Assembly (NCBI GenBank): GCA_024998705.1
Contig: JACOEF010000170.1
Location: 1-7,372, forward strand
DNA: 7,372 nt
DNA from: Nitrospira sp.
Lineage (GTDB): Bacteria > Nitrospirota > Nitrospiria > Nitrospirales > Nitrospiraceae
Direction: 5' to 3'
The notes under the pieces were generated by a model that searched no databases, was not told the DNA's origin, and was given only the letters and a program-made list of their open reading frames with translations. Each line of letters begins with the position of its first letter. Position 1 is the first letter of the stretch. Below, piece after piece: positions 1 to 5,702 of this stretch. The position numbers were made by a program, and so were the translations under genes.

Positions 1-901
1 CTCGAAACCGGCCTTGCAACACAAGTTCCTGGATGTCCCGATTCGTAGCGCAGATGATCCGGACGTCGGCTCGGAGTGTGCGCGTGCTGCCGACCGGGCG
101 GTATTCGTTCCGGTCGAGAAAGCGCAGCAGGCTGACCTGCATCGGCCCCGGCATTTCGCCGATCTCGTCCAGAAACAATGAGCCGCCGTCGGCGGCGGCG
201 ATCAGTCCTGGCTTGGCCTGGGCGGCGCCGGTGAACGCGCCTTTCTCGTAGCCGAATAATTCGCTCTCCAGCAACTCTCGACTCACCGCTCCGCAATTGA
301 CGGCGATACAGGGGCCAGCGGCGCGCCGGCTGTGCGCGTGCAGCAGGCGCGCGACCACGTCTTTGCCGGACCCGGTTTCTCCCTGGATGAGTACCGGGGC
401 TTGCGACGGCGCGACCTGGGCGATCTGGGTTCTCACGGTCTGCCAGGCCTGGCTGGTTCCATCGACGATGTCGTCCTGCCGATACCCACCGTGGCGCGCG
501 GCCAGATTCTCGCGGCGAAGCTCCCGCACCGTGCGGAGCTTTGCCAGCGCGGCCTTTACGGCTGTACCGTCGAATGGCGTGTCCTTGATGAGGAAGTCCC
601 ATGCGCCGTCTTTCATTGCCGCTACCGCGTCTTTGACGTCGCCATGGCCGCTCAAGACGATCACGTCGACGTCCGGTTGATGGTCCTTCACCCAGCGCAA
701 AATCGCCCGGCCATCGATCCCGGGCATGCGGAGATCGGTGATGACGCAGTCGAAGGAAGCCGTACGGAGCCGTTCAAGGCCTTCCTGCCCGCCGCTCGCC
801 GTCTGTGTGTCGCAGCCTTCTTCACGGAGTGCCCGTTCCACTACAAAGCGGACAAATTCTTCATCGTCGACAATGAGGGCGCGCATGTGTTCCATGGTCA
901 T
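1..901 (-). CDS. NtrC-family sigma-54-dependent response regulator (C-terminus beyond window)
   Basis: This is the cytoplasmic output half of a two-component system. It should activate sigma-54 promoters by ATP hydrolysis after phosphorylation by the adjacent kinase. I translated the first 300 residues. A receiver domain spans about residues 7-125: acidic pair D12/D13, phospho-acceptor D56 in TDLRMP, S84 and K106. An AAA+ domain starts near 145, with Walker A GETGSGKD at 174-181, the sigma-54 contact loop GAFTGA at 221-226, and Walker B SLFLDE at 241-246. The ATPase end and the DNA-binding domain are cut off by the window edge. The receiver has two extra residues (DT) between the conserved Lys and Pro. 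The start is uncertain: in-frame ATGs lie at 901, 895 and 886, none with a strong Shine-Dalgarno, and all within 25 nt of the kinase stop, which suggests translational coupling. The family is certain; the target genes are inferred to be the neighbouring operon. Confidence 0.95.
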   Translation of the reverse strand, partial: MTMEHMRALIVDDEEFVRFVVERALREEGCDTQTASGGQEGLERLRTASFDCVITDLRMPGIDGRAILRWVKDHQPDVDVIVLSGHGDVKDAVAAMKDGAWDFLIKDTPFDGTAVKAALAKLRTVRELRRENLAARHGGYRQDDIVDGTSQAWQTVRTQIAQVAPSQAPVLIQGETGSGKDVVARLLHAHSRRAAGPCIAVNCGAVSRELLESELFGYEKGAFTGAAQAKPGLIAAADGGSLFLDEIGEMPGPMQVSLLRFLDRNEYRPVGSTRTLRADVRIICATNRDIQELVLQGRFR

Positions 902-905
902 CAGG

Positions 906-1676
906 TCATGCGGAAGGAGGATGAGGTGGAGCGGAGGGCCGGTCGAAGACGGATTCGGCGCGCTCCGGAAAGGCCAGATAGAATGTGCTGCCCGCTCCGG
1001 GAGCGGATTCCACCCAGACCCGGCCTTCATGTTTGTCCATGACGAGTTTTACGATCGCGAGGCCCACGCCCGTGCCCTCGTATTCCTGCGGGCTGTGGAG
1101 CCGCTCGAAGAGCCCGAAGATCTTGTCGTATTGAGCCGGGTCGAATCCGATCCCGTTATCCTGTACCCACAGGACGCGTTCGCGTTCCATCTGGGTGCCG
1201 CCGATGGTGATGGTCGGGGGCGTGGCATGGCGGGAGAACTTCGCCGCATTGTCGAGCAGGTTCGCGATCGCCTGACGGATGCTCACCGGTTCTCCGTAGA
1301 GATCGGCAAACGGCAGGGCGACTTGAATTTTGGGTTTCGGCCCCTGGAGTCCGGTGAGTCGGTCAGTGATGAGGGTCGTGATCATTTCCATCACATTGAA
1401 GCGCTGACGAGGCAGATCCTGTTGCTCCAGCCGGGAGTATTTGAGCAGGGCGTCGATCATGTGCGTGAGGCGCAGCGCGGAACGCCGGATCACATCGATC
1501 TGGTGCCGGGTCTGCGCGTCGCCTCCGTCGGCGAATTGTTTCTCCAGCAGGGAGGAGAACCCCTCGATTTCCCGCAATGGACCTTTGAGGTCGTGCGCGA
1601 CGGAATAGGTAAACGCCTCGAGCTCTTTGGTCTTCCGGGCGGTCGCGGCGGTCTGCTCGCGGAGGCTGGTGACCAT
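906..1676 (-). CDS. Sensor kinase C-terminal fragment (HisKA and HATPase)
   Basis: This is the catalytic part of the split kinase, counted from the first ATG after the TAG (256 residues). H28 is the phospho-acceptor in YSVAHDLKGP, in the style of phytochrome-like kinases. The N box NLLDNAAKF lies at 139-147, the G1 box DNGIG at 173-177, the F box near 185-190, and the G2 box GTGVGLA at 201-207; all catalytic boxes look intact. No Shine-Dalgarno precedes this ATG, so independent translation is doubtful. If made, it would be a soluble kinase without sensor or HAMP. The protein ends in a Pro-rich tail and TGA, just before the regulator gene. Confidence 0.7.
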   Translation of the reverse strand: MVTSLREQTAATARKTKELEAFTYSVAHDLKGPLREIEGFSSLLEKQFADGGDAQTRHQIDVIRRSALRLTHMIDALLKYSRLEQQDLPRQRFNVMEMITTLITDRLTGLQGPKPKIQVALPFADLYGEPVSIRQAIANLLDNAAKFSRHATPPTITIGGTQMERERVLWVQDNGIGFDPAQYDKIFGLFERLHSPQEYEGTGVGLAIVKLVMDKHEGRVWVESAPGAGSTFYLAFPERAESVFDRPSAPPHPPSA

Positions 1677-1802
1677 CGACGAGAGTGAGGCGGCTAAGGT
1701 GCCGACTTCGTCGCGGCCGGGCCAGGATTCAAATTGCGCCGTGAGATCGTGATGGGCGACACGATCGGCCGTGACCGACAGACGTTGGAGTGGCTTGGCG
1801 AT

Positions 1803-1805
1803 CTA
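1803..1805 (-). other. Premature amber stop in the kinase HAMP domain
   Basis: The context on the coding strand is CGG TAG ATC GCC. The codon lies in phase with both the ATG at 2492 (229 codons upstream) and the ATG at 1676 (43 codons downstream). HAMP domains usually carry a polar residue here (Arg, Ser, Gln), so CAG to TAG is the simplest origin. Confidence 0.85.
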
Positions 1806-2492
1806 CCGATTGACGGAGACATAGATGACTGTGATGACCAGTCCGAGCACGGCGACGAGGCCTAACGCAATCAGCCGCGCTTGTTGGAGCAGCAGATCTC
1901 CCTCCACTTTCATTTCGACATCAATGTCGCGATGGGCATCGACCAGTTGGTCGAGATTGTTCATCAGTTCCACGATGAGGTGGTCGGTCTTTGCAACCGG
2001 CGAGGGGGGCACGCCGGCGCGTGGAGATCCGGCGAGCGTGGACTGCCACAAGGGGGACAGTTCTTGCAGGATCCGATCGATCTCGGCGATAGCCCGATCT
2101 TCCTGGTCGGCGAGATCCAACCGTTGATGCTGGGTCAACATGCCGAGGAGAATTGGATGGGTACGGGCTGCATGAGTGGAACGATACAGGTCGAGGGAGT
2201 TGCGGATCTGTTCTGCATGGCGGCTGAGCCGGGCAAGGGTGTCAGTCGGGTCGGCTTTATTAATCTGTTCCAGAAACAAGTGCAAGGAGAGGTTCATCTC
2301 ATAGGCGGAGCGCTGCATGCCCGCCGCCGTGACGATGGCAGGAACCGTGATGCGTTTGTGGCGGTCCACGTAGCTGTTGATGCGACTGAGGTACACGAGG
2401 AGCGCTGTGAGGCTCAACGCCAACAGGCTGAGGATGACTCCGAAGGAGATGAAGAATTTCTGTCCGATCGAGCGGTCGTGGAGCCAGCGCAT
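1803..2492 (-). CDS. Sensor kinase N-terminal fragment (two TM segments and periplasmic sensor)
   Basis: This is the part of the split kinase that would be made if the TAG terminates. The 229 residues comprise a short cytoplasmic N-terminus, TM1, a helical periplasmic region of about 170 residues, TM2 and the first HAMP residues. It has no catalytic domain, so alone it would be an inner-membrane protein without known output. The periplasmic region lacks cysteines and any sequence motif I recognise. Its helical, Leu/Gln-rich character fits a four-helix-bundle sensor, but the ligand cannot be deduced. Confidence 0.7.
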   Translation of the reverse strand: MRWLHDRSIGQKFFISFGVILSLLALSLTALLVYLSRINSYVDRHKRITVPAIVTAAGMQRSAYEMNLSLHLFLEQINKADPTDTLARLSRHAEQIRNSLDLYRSTHAARTHPILLGMLTQHQRLDLADQEDRAIAEIDRILQELSPLWQSTLAGSPRAGVPPSPVAKTDHLIVELMNNLDQLVDAHRDIDVEMKVEGDLLLQQARLIALGLVAVLGLVITVIYVSVNR

Positions 2493-2525
2493 GCAGGCCT
2501 CGTGTGAGGGCCTACGGTATCACAG

Positions 2526-2546
2526 TGACTGGTAGGGTGCCAGTCA
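2526..2546. repeat. Perfect 7-7-7 inverted repeat, possible operator or 5'-UTR hairpin
   Basis: Arms TGACTGG and CCAGTCA flank a 7-nt spacer, ending 33 nt before the kinase start. It could be a dimer-binding site in DNA or a hairpin in the leader RNA. No T-run follows on the minus strand, so it is not a typical intrinsic terminator. Function is inferred only from symmetry and position. Confidence 0.5.
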
Positions 2547-2547
2547 G

Positions 2548-2564
2548 GTCCATGTTGAGTGGAC
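2548..2564. repeat. Perfect 5-7-5 inverted repeat
   Basis: Arms GTCCA and TGGAC flank a 7-nt spacer. It lies one base from the 2526-2546 dyad, with centres 20 bp (about two helical turns) apart. Five-bp arms arise by chance fairly often, so this is weak alone. Confidence 0.3.
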
Positions 2565-2621
2565 GGTCACGGGCGGCATCGTCTTCCGTTTATGTTCGCC
2601 GATGAACCGCTGTTCGAATGA

Positions 2622-2642
2622 CTTGCCTTTGAGACAGGCAAG
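2622..2642. repeat. Perfect 7-7-7 inverted repeat downstream of the binding-protein gene
   Basis: Arms CTTGCCT and AGGCAAG flank a 7-nt spacer, about 70 nt after the upstream gene's stop. As RNA it forms a 7-bp hairpin that could stop or protect the operon transcript, but no U-run follows. As DNA it could be a regulator site, 96 bp centre to centre from the similar dyad nearer the kinase. Confidence 0.45.
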
Positions 2643-2713
2643 AACAGGCGTGGCCTGCTTTGATACAGGTGCATGTGTGCGCCACGCGTTCCGAATATGT
2701 GGACAATCCGCGG

Positions 2714-3739
2714 CTATCGTGTTTCCTCCACGGCTTTTGTCCAAGCTCCTTGCGGACCGAACAGTGCGGCGAAGACCCGGTCCCATCCCCCGAGATCTGC
2801 GATCGTAAATACCTGCGCTGGATGGACGAAGACAGATGCAGAGGCTTTGGAGACGGCCTCGTTCGTCGGCCGGAAGCCGAATTCCACAAAGGCCAGTTGG
2901 GCTTCTTCCCCGTTGAGAAAGGACACGAACGCATCGGCCAGATCCCGCACATGGTGTCGGTCGGCATTCCGGTCGATGACCGCAATGGGGTTTTCGACCA
3001 CGACGGTTTCGGCAGGAAAGATCAATTCGTAAGGCCGGCCCAGTTTGATCCGCGGAAGTAATTCGTTCTCATAGGTGACGATCACATCACCCACGCCACG
3101 CTCAAACGTCGTCACCGATTCGCGCCCGCTCTTGTCCATGACTTTGACGTGTCGCTGCACGCGCCCGACGAGATCGACGGCATGCTGATCCGCCGCGGGG
3201 CCGGCGAGACCCTGTTGTTTCCCATGGTGAAGGCCGGCTCCGTAGATCGCGATGACATCCCACATTGCGCCTCCGGAAGTTTTCGGGCTCGGGTAGAGGA
3301 CTTCGACGCCGGGTTTCGTCAAATCTTCCCATCCTTGTATCGCTTTCGGATTCCCTTTACGGACACCGAGCGCGACGACTGAGGTTGTGACAATGCCCTT
3401 CTGAGCGCCTTGCTTCCAGTCGTGGGTCACGAGGCCGGCTTTCACCAACTGCTGCAGATCGCTTTCCAACGACAGTGCCGCGATATCAGCCTCGAGCCCT
3501 CCGATGACGGCACGGGCTTGCGCACCGGACGCGGCGAATGAACTTCGGACCTGAATGGTTTCTCCTGTCTTCTGTTTCCACTGCCGGACAAAGGCAGGAA
3601 TGATTCGCTTTTCATAGGCCTCCTTCGGCACGCTGTAGGCTGCGAGCAAGAGTTCTCTGCTCTCAGCGCGGGCGATCGCCGGTAGGATTGCACACAATGA
3701 TAGCAGTATTGTGAGTCCGGGGAGGGTCTTGACGTTCAT
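2714..3739 (-). CDS. Periplasmic sulfate-binding-protein-like solute receptor (Sbp/CysP family)
   Basis: This is a secreted substrate-binding protein of the sulfate/thiosulfate ABC importer type, which captures a tetrahedral oxyanion in the periplasm. The 341 residues match the family's length. The signal peptide is about 23 residues with an ARA cleavage site. Family landmarks are SGAQARAVIGGLEADI, a KGNPKAIQGWEDL segment, PKTSGGA, and TTFERGVGDVIVTYENE. The usual ligand-loop GGSG is AASG here, and the usual NPKTSGxAR is SPKTSGGAM, so the exact anion may not be sulfate. I chose the ATG at 3739: the AGGAG at 3751-3755 is 11 nt away, whereas the GTG at 3751 overlaps that AGGAG. It is the last gene of the apparent operon, 39 nt after the DUF2325-like gene, and ends in TAG at the expected family length. 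No permease or ATPase gene is adjacent. Confidence 0.88.
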   Translation of the reverse strand: MNVKTLPGLTILLSLCAILPAIARAESRELLLAAYSVPKEAYEKRIIPAFVRQWKQKTGETIQVRSSFAASGAQARAVIGGLEADIAALSLESDLQQLVKAGLVTHDWKQGAQKGIVTTSVVALGVRKGNPKAIQGWEDLTKPGVEVLYPSPKTSGGAMWDVIAIYGAGLHHGKQQGLAGPAADQHAVDLVGRVQRHVKVMDKSGRESVTTFERGVGDVIVTYENELLPRIKLGRPYELIFPAETVVVENPIAVIDRNADRHHVRDLADAFVSFLNGEEAQLAFVEFGFRPTNEAVSKASASVFVHPAQVFTIADLGGWDRVFAALFGPQGAWTKAVEETR

Positions 3740-3750
3740 GGTAATAGCCA

Positions 3751-3755
3751 CTCCT
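3751..3755 (-). promoter_or_regulatory. Ribosome binding site deciding the binding-protein start
   Basis: AGGAG on the minus strand precedes the ATG at 3739 by 11 nt, which is rather long. The in-frame GTG at 3751 overlaps it and so cannot use it, which argues for the ATG. Confidence 0.55.
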
Positions 3756-3778
3756 GTGATCCGTTTAAAAGCCGCGGC

Positions 3779-4084
3779 TCACTCTTTTCTGTCGAGCCAG
3801 TGCATCAAGTCGAGCGGCCGGTCGGCGGCCGCCCGGACTTGACGCCCCCGTTTCTGGAAAAAGACGGGAAGGCCGCGGCGTGTCGCTTCGGTTCGAACGT
3901 TCCTCGCCAACGTATGGTTGACACGATCCAGCACCAGCACCACGGCCTCCGTATCGTTGGGAATCGACCTCGTTCAATCCATGGTCTTGCGTCCGCTCCA
4001 ATGTTCGACGCATCCATGGCCGCCGGCGTAAGCCAGTTCCGTGATGGTACTGACCGAATCACCGCCGAAAACCAGGATCGACAT
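3779..4084 (-). pseudogene. DUF2325-like small protein gene split by an in-frame TGA at codon 37
   Basis: This gene is easily missed because the stop leaves no long frame. Read from the ATG at 4084 it starts MSILVFGGDSVSTI, continues to VEHWSGRKTMD, meets TGA (3974-3976), and then, in the same frame, reads TEAVVLVLDRVNHTLAR, RRGLPVFFQKRGRQV and ends MHWLDRKE with TGA: 101 codons with no indel. This matches my memory of DUF2325, small Rossmann-like proteins with an N-terminal GGD, a central SGRK, a hydrophobic strand ending near VNH, and a P-V-x-F-x-x-R strand. The biochemical role of DUF2325 is not established. A GGAG lies five nt before the start. Spacing (29 nt after the lipoprotein stop, 39 nt before the next start) fits an operon member. 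CGA or TGG to TGA would each be a single change. Unless read through, only a 36-residue peptide is made. Confidence 0.8.
3974..3976 (-). other. Premature opal stop in the DUF2325-like gene
   Basis: The context on the coding strand is ATG GAT TGA ACG AGG. It is in phase with the start at 4084 (36 codons before) and with the natural TGA at 3779-3781. Confidence 0.8.
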
Positions 4085-4113
4085 GGGATCTCCGTTCTCT
4101 CTCGCAGATCGCC

Positions 4114-4845
4114 CTAGGGCTGCGAACTTCTTTCGTTCCCGCGTTCCAGCCCGGGCTGCACCGGCATGGACGACAACGCTTCTCGATACCGAATCTGCAG
4201 TTCTTCTCGCTGATCAGGAGAGAAGAGACGTACGCCTGAACTCACCTTGACCAGAAATTCCTCCGGCTCGAATGTCACATCGTGCGCGGCTGAGGCCTCC
4301 GGGATATTCGGCAGCTGCCGGTCGTATTTACTGATGTCCGGACCGGGGCTGTGCCGGTCATGCACCCCGCTGATGGTGAGATGCAGAATGGGCCCTCTGA
4401 TGGAGATCCAGCCGGTCGTCGTTTCCTCGTCTCCCTGGTCCGTGGCATGGCTCAGGTGGAAGTACACCCGTTCGGTGGGACCGGCCTGTGCCAGTGCCTT
4501 GGCGAGCGGCGGCGCCAACACGGTAATCTCCTCGTTCCGGAATGCCCTGGTGCGGTCCGCTTCCCCGACAAACAACCGATGCAGGAAGTTTCGCCGCTCC
4601 CATGCGCGGACTCCTCGAAGCAGAGTCCCGACCTCGGTCGCCGTCAGTGCTGCGGGATGCGCGTTAGTTGTCGACTCAGGGTCCTGTTCCACACGCACTT
4701 GACTCAATCCCGATTGATACACGGTCTTGGGTGGCGTCGCAGGTCTGCTGGCGCAACCGGCGAGCAAGGTCAGTCCGATCAGAGAGAGTAACACCCGTCT
4801 CGATAAATGATGCGTATGCTGTACTGTGCTTCGGATACCGTTCAT
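4114..4845 (-). CDS. Putative lipoprotein of unknown family
   Basis: The 243-residue protein has a lipoprotein signal: a basic N-region (SRR at 15-17), a hydrophobic core and a lipobox LLAGC with C31 as the predicted lipidated cysteine. I do not recognise the mature domain. It contains a segment with alternating hydrophobic residues around GWISIRGPILHLTISGV that looks like beta strands, followed by a charged, Pro-rich region and a helical, Glu/Arg-rich C-terminus. The only cysteine is the lipobox one. The start is well supported: its ATG overlaps the modA stop in ATGA, and a perfect AGGAGG inside the modA end lies seven nt upstream, so the two genes should be translationally coupled. It ends in TAG. 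The coupling to a periplasmic anion-binding protein suggests a role in the same envelope process, but no function can be assigned. Confidence 0.85.
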   Translation of the reverse strand: MNGIRSTVQHTHHLSRRVLLSLIGLTLLAGCASRPATPPKTVYQSGLSQVRVEQDPESTTNAHPAALTATEVGTLLRGVRAWERRNFLHRLFVGEADRTRAFRNEEITVLAPPLAKALAQAGPTERVYFHLSHATDQGDEETTTGWISIRGPILHLTISGVHDRHSPGPDISKYDRQLPNIPEASAAHDVTFEPEEFLVKVSSGVRLFSPDQREELQIRYREALSSMPVQPGLERGNERSSQP

Positions 4846-5666
4846 TGTTTCACCTCCTGCCGCTGAACGAAACCAACGTCTCCCGTGACACGATCGAATC
4901 CATATTCCTGAAATAGCGCCTGGGTTTGGGGCGCGAGCAAAAACTCAATGAAGTCGCCTGCACCGGAGACGTTTTGCGCCGTCCATACAGCGGCGACGCC
5001 GTAGCGGACCGGCGTGTGGGATTCCACCGGGGCCGTATCCAGTATGCGGACCTTGTCGTTGGAGAAGGCATCGGTGCGATACACGACGCCGACCTCGGCT
5101 TCGCCCTTGGCCACGAGATCGAGGACCGCGCGCGAGTGTTCACCGAAGACGTATTGCGACTTGAGTTTGGGTTCGAGTTTGCTGTACTTCAAAAACTGCG
5201 CGGCGACTTTACCCACCGACGAGGTTTTGGGGTCGCCGATCGCAATGCGCCGGACAGGGACGGTTTCGAGATCATGAATCGTCCCGACTGGAGCGGGAAG
5301 CGTGACCCCAGTGATCAGGACCAGCGATGTGCCGGCGAAGGCACGTTTGGTGCCTTGAATGATCAGCCCTTTCGTTTCGAGCTGATCGATTTCGTCAAAG
5401 AGCGACGGCAGGAAAATGTCGACCGGCGCGCCCTCTTCGATCTGTTTGCGGAGGCTTTGTGAAGGGCCGTAGATCACCCGCACGTTGATTCCAGGGTGGT
5501 CGGCCTCAAATCGTGGCAGCACTTTTCTGAGCGCGTCTTTCAAACTGTTGGCGGCGGCAATGGTTAAGGTCTCCGGCTGGGCCTGCGCCGACGGCACCAT
5601 TCCGGTGATGCCGATCAGCATACTGAAGACTAACCAGATGCCGAAGAATGTGTTGCGTCGTGTCAT
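4842..5666 (-). CDS. modA: ModA-type molybdate/oxyanion-binding periplasmic protein
   Basis: This is a periplasmic receptor of the molybdate ABC importer family, which binds MoO4 or WO4 in a cleft between two lobes. The 274 residues match the family. A signal peptide ends near A29 (SAQA). Mature landmarks in order: AAANSLKDAL (37-46, with S41 at the first ligand-serine position), YGPSQSLRKQIEEGAPVDIF (second ligand serine), IAIGDPKTSSVGKVA, and VGVVYRTDA, whose Tyr corresponds to the ligand tyrosine of known ModA proteins. The start at 5666 has GGGAGG six nt upstream. It follows the porin by 36 nt and overlaps the lipoprotein gene. No modB, modC or ModE-type gene is in the window, so it is either served by a transporter elsewhere or works as a binding or sensing component. 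The gene symbol is by homology; other oxyanions are possible. Confidence 0.9.
   Translation of the reverse strand: MTRRNTFFGIWLVFSMLIGITGMVPSAQAQPETLTIAAANSLKDALRKVLPRFEADHPGINVRVIYGPSQSLRKQIEEGAPVDIFLPSLFDEIDQLETKGLIIQGTKRAFAGTSLVLITGVTLPAPVGTIHDLETVPVRRIAIGDPKTSSVGKVAAQFLKYSKLEPKLKSQYVFGEHSRAVLDLVAKGEAEVGVVYRTDAFSNDKVRILDTAPVESHTPVRYGVAAVWTAQNVSGAGDFIEFLLAPQTQALFQEYGFDRVTGDVGFVQRQEVKQ
4853..4858 (-). promoter_or_regulatory. Perfect Shine-Dalgarno inside the 3' end of modA
   Basis: AGGAGG on the minus strand, seven nt before the lipoprotein ATG, lies within the last modA codons (Gln-Glu-Val). With the ATGA overlap it indicates coupled, strong initiation of the lipoprotein gene. Confidence 0.75.
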
Positions 5667-5702
5667 GATCGTCCTCCCGTGACGGTCGCAGGGTCAGGTT
5701 GT

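Larger units (their letters stand above)
906..2492 (-). pseudogene. Sensor histidine kinase split by an in-frame TAG at codon 230
   Basis: Read through the TAG, this is one 528-residue membrane sensor kinase. It has TM1 at about 13-35, a mostly helical periplasmic segment at about 36-206 resembling four-helix-bundle (MCP-like) sensors, TM2 at about 207-226, a HAMP domain from about 228, a HisKA domain with phospho-acceptor H300 in SVAHDLKGPL, and a complete HATPase. The start at 2492 has GAGG five nt upstream. The amber codon (1803-1805) sits exactly in the HAMP, between VNR and IAKPLQRL. The 43 codons between it and the next ATG (1676) read as a good HAMP (conserved PL, then GRDEVGTL), so sequence on both sides belongs to one protein. 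CAG to TAG is a one-base change that would explain it. It pairs with the NtrC-type regulator immediately downstream. Unless the stop is read through or is an error, the signal path from sensor to kinase is broken. Confidence 0.85.
2493..2713 (-). other. Intergenic region upstream of the kinase with three inverted repeats
   Basis: This 221-nt stretch lies between the end of the sulfate-binding-protein-like gene and the kinase start. I see no gene with family-like protein in it. It holds three perfect dyads, each with a 7-nt spacer, plus the kinase Shine-Dalgarno (GAGG, 2498-2501). I found no convincing sigma-70 or sigma-54 promoter and no hairpin followed by a T-run, so whether the kinase is transcribed from here or by read-through from the operon is open. 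Confidence 0.6.

Noticed and set aside
726..1688. Long plus-strand open frame (320 codons), and another at 332-1042
   Set aside because: They lie opposite the kinase and regulator, whose catalytic motifs are unmistakable on the minus strand. The plus-strand translations are rich in Arg/Pro/Glu without any domain pattern, as expected for shadows in GC-rich DNA.
2622..2642. Intrinsic terminator after the binding-protein operon
   Set aside because: The hairpin stem is only 7 bp and no T-run follows it on the minus strand.
2669..2685. Sigma-54-like element TGGCGC...TGCAC on the minus strand upstream of the kinase
   Set aside because: The distance between the GG and GC dinucleotides is one base short of the required spacing, and the -12 part lacks TT.
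2544..2985. Minus-strand open frames overlapping the end of the binding-protein gene and the gap
   Set aside because: They overlap a well-supported gene in another frame, and the part in the gap shows no signal, motif or ribosome site.
3765..4062. Two minus-strand open frames of 82 and 85 codons in the same gap
   Set aside because: They are out of frame with the DUF2325-like translation and read as low-complexity Arg/Ser/Pro sequence. The real frame is closed only by the single TGA.
3800..4117. Plus-strand open frame (105 codons) over the small gap gene
   Set aside because: It is the complement of the DUF2325-like reading. The minus frame has family motifs, a Shine-Dalgarno and operon spacing; the plus frame has none.
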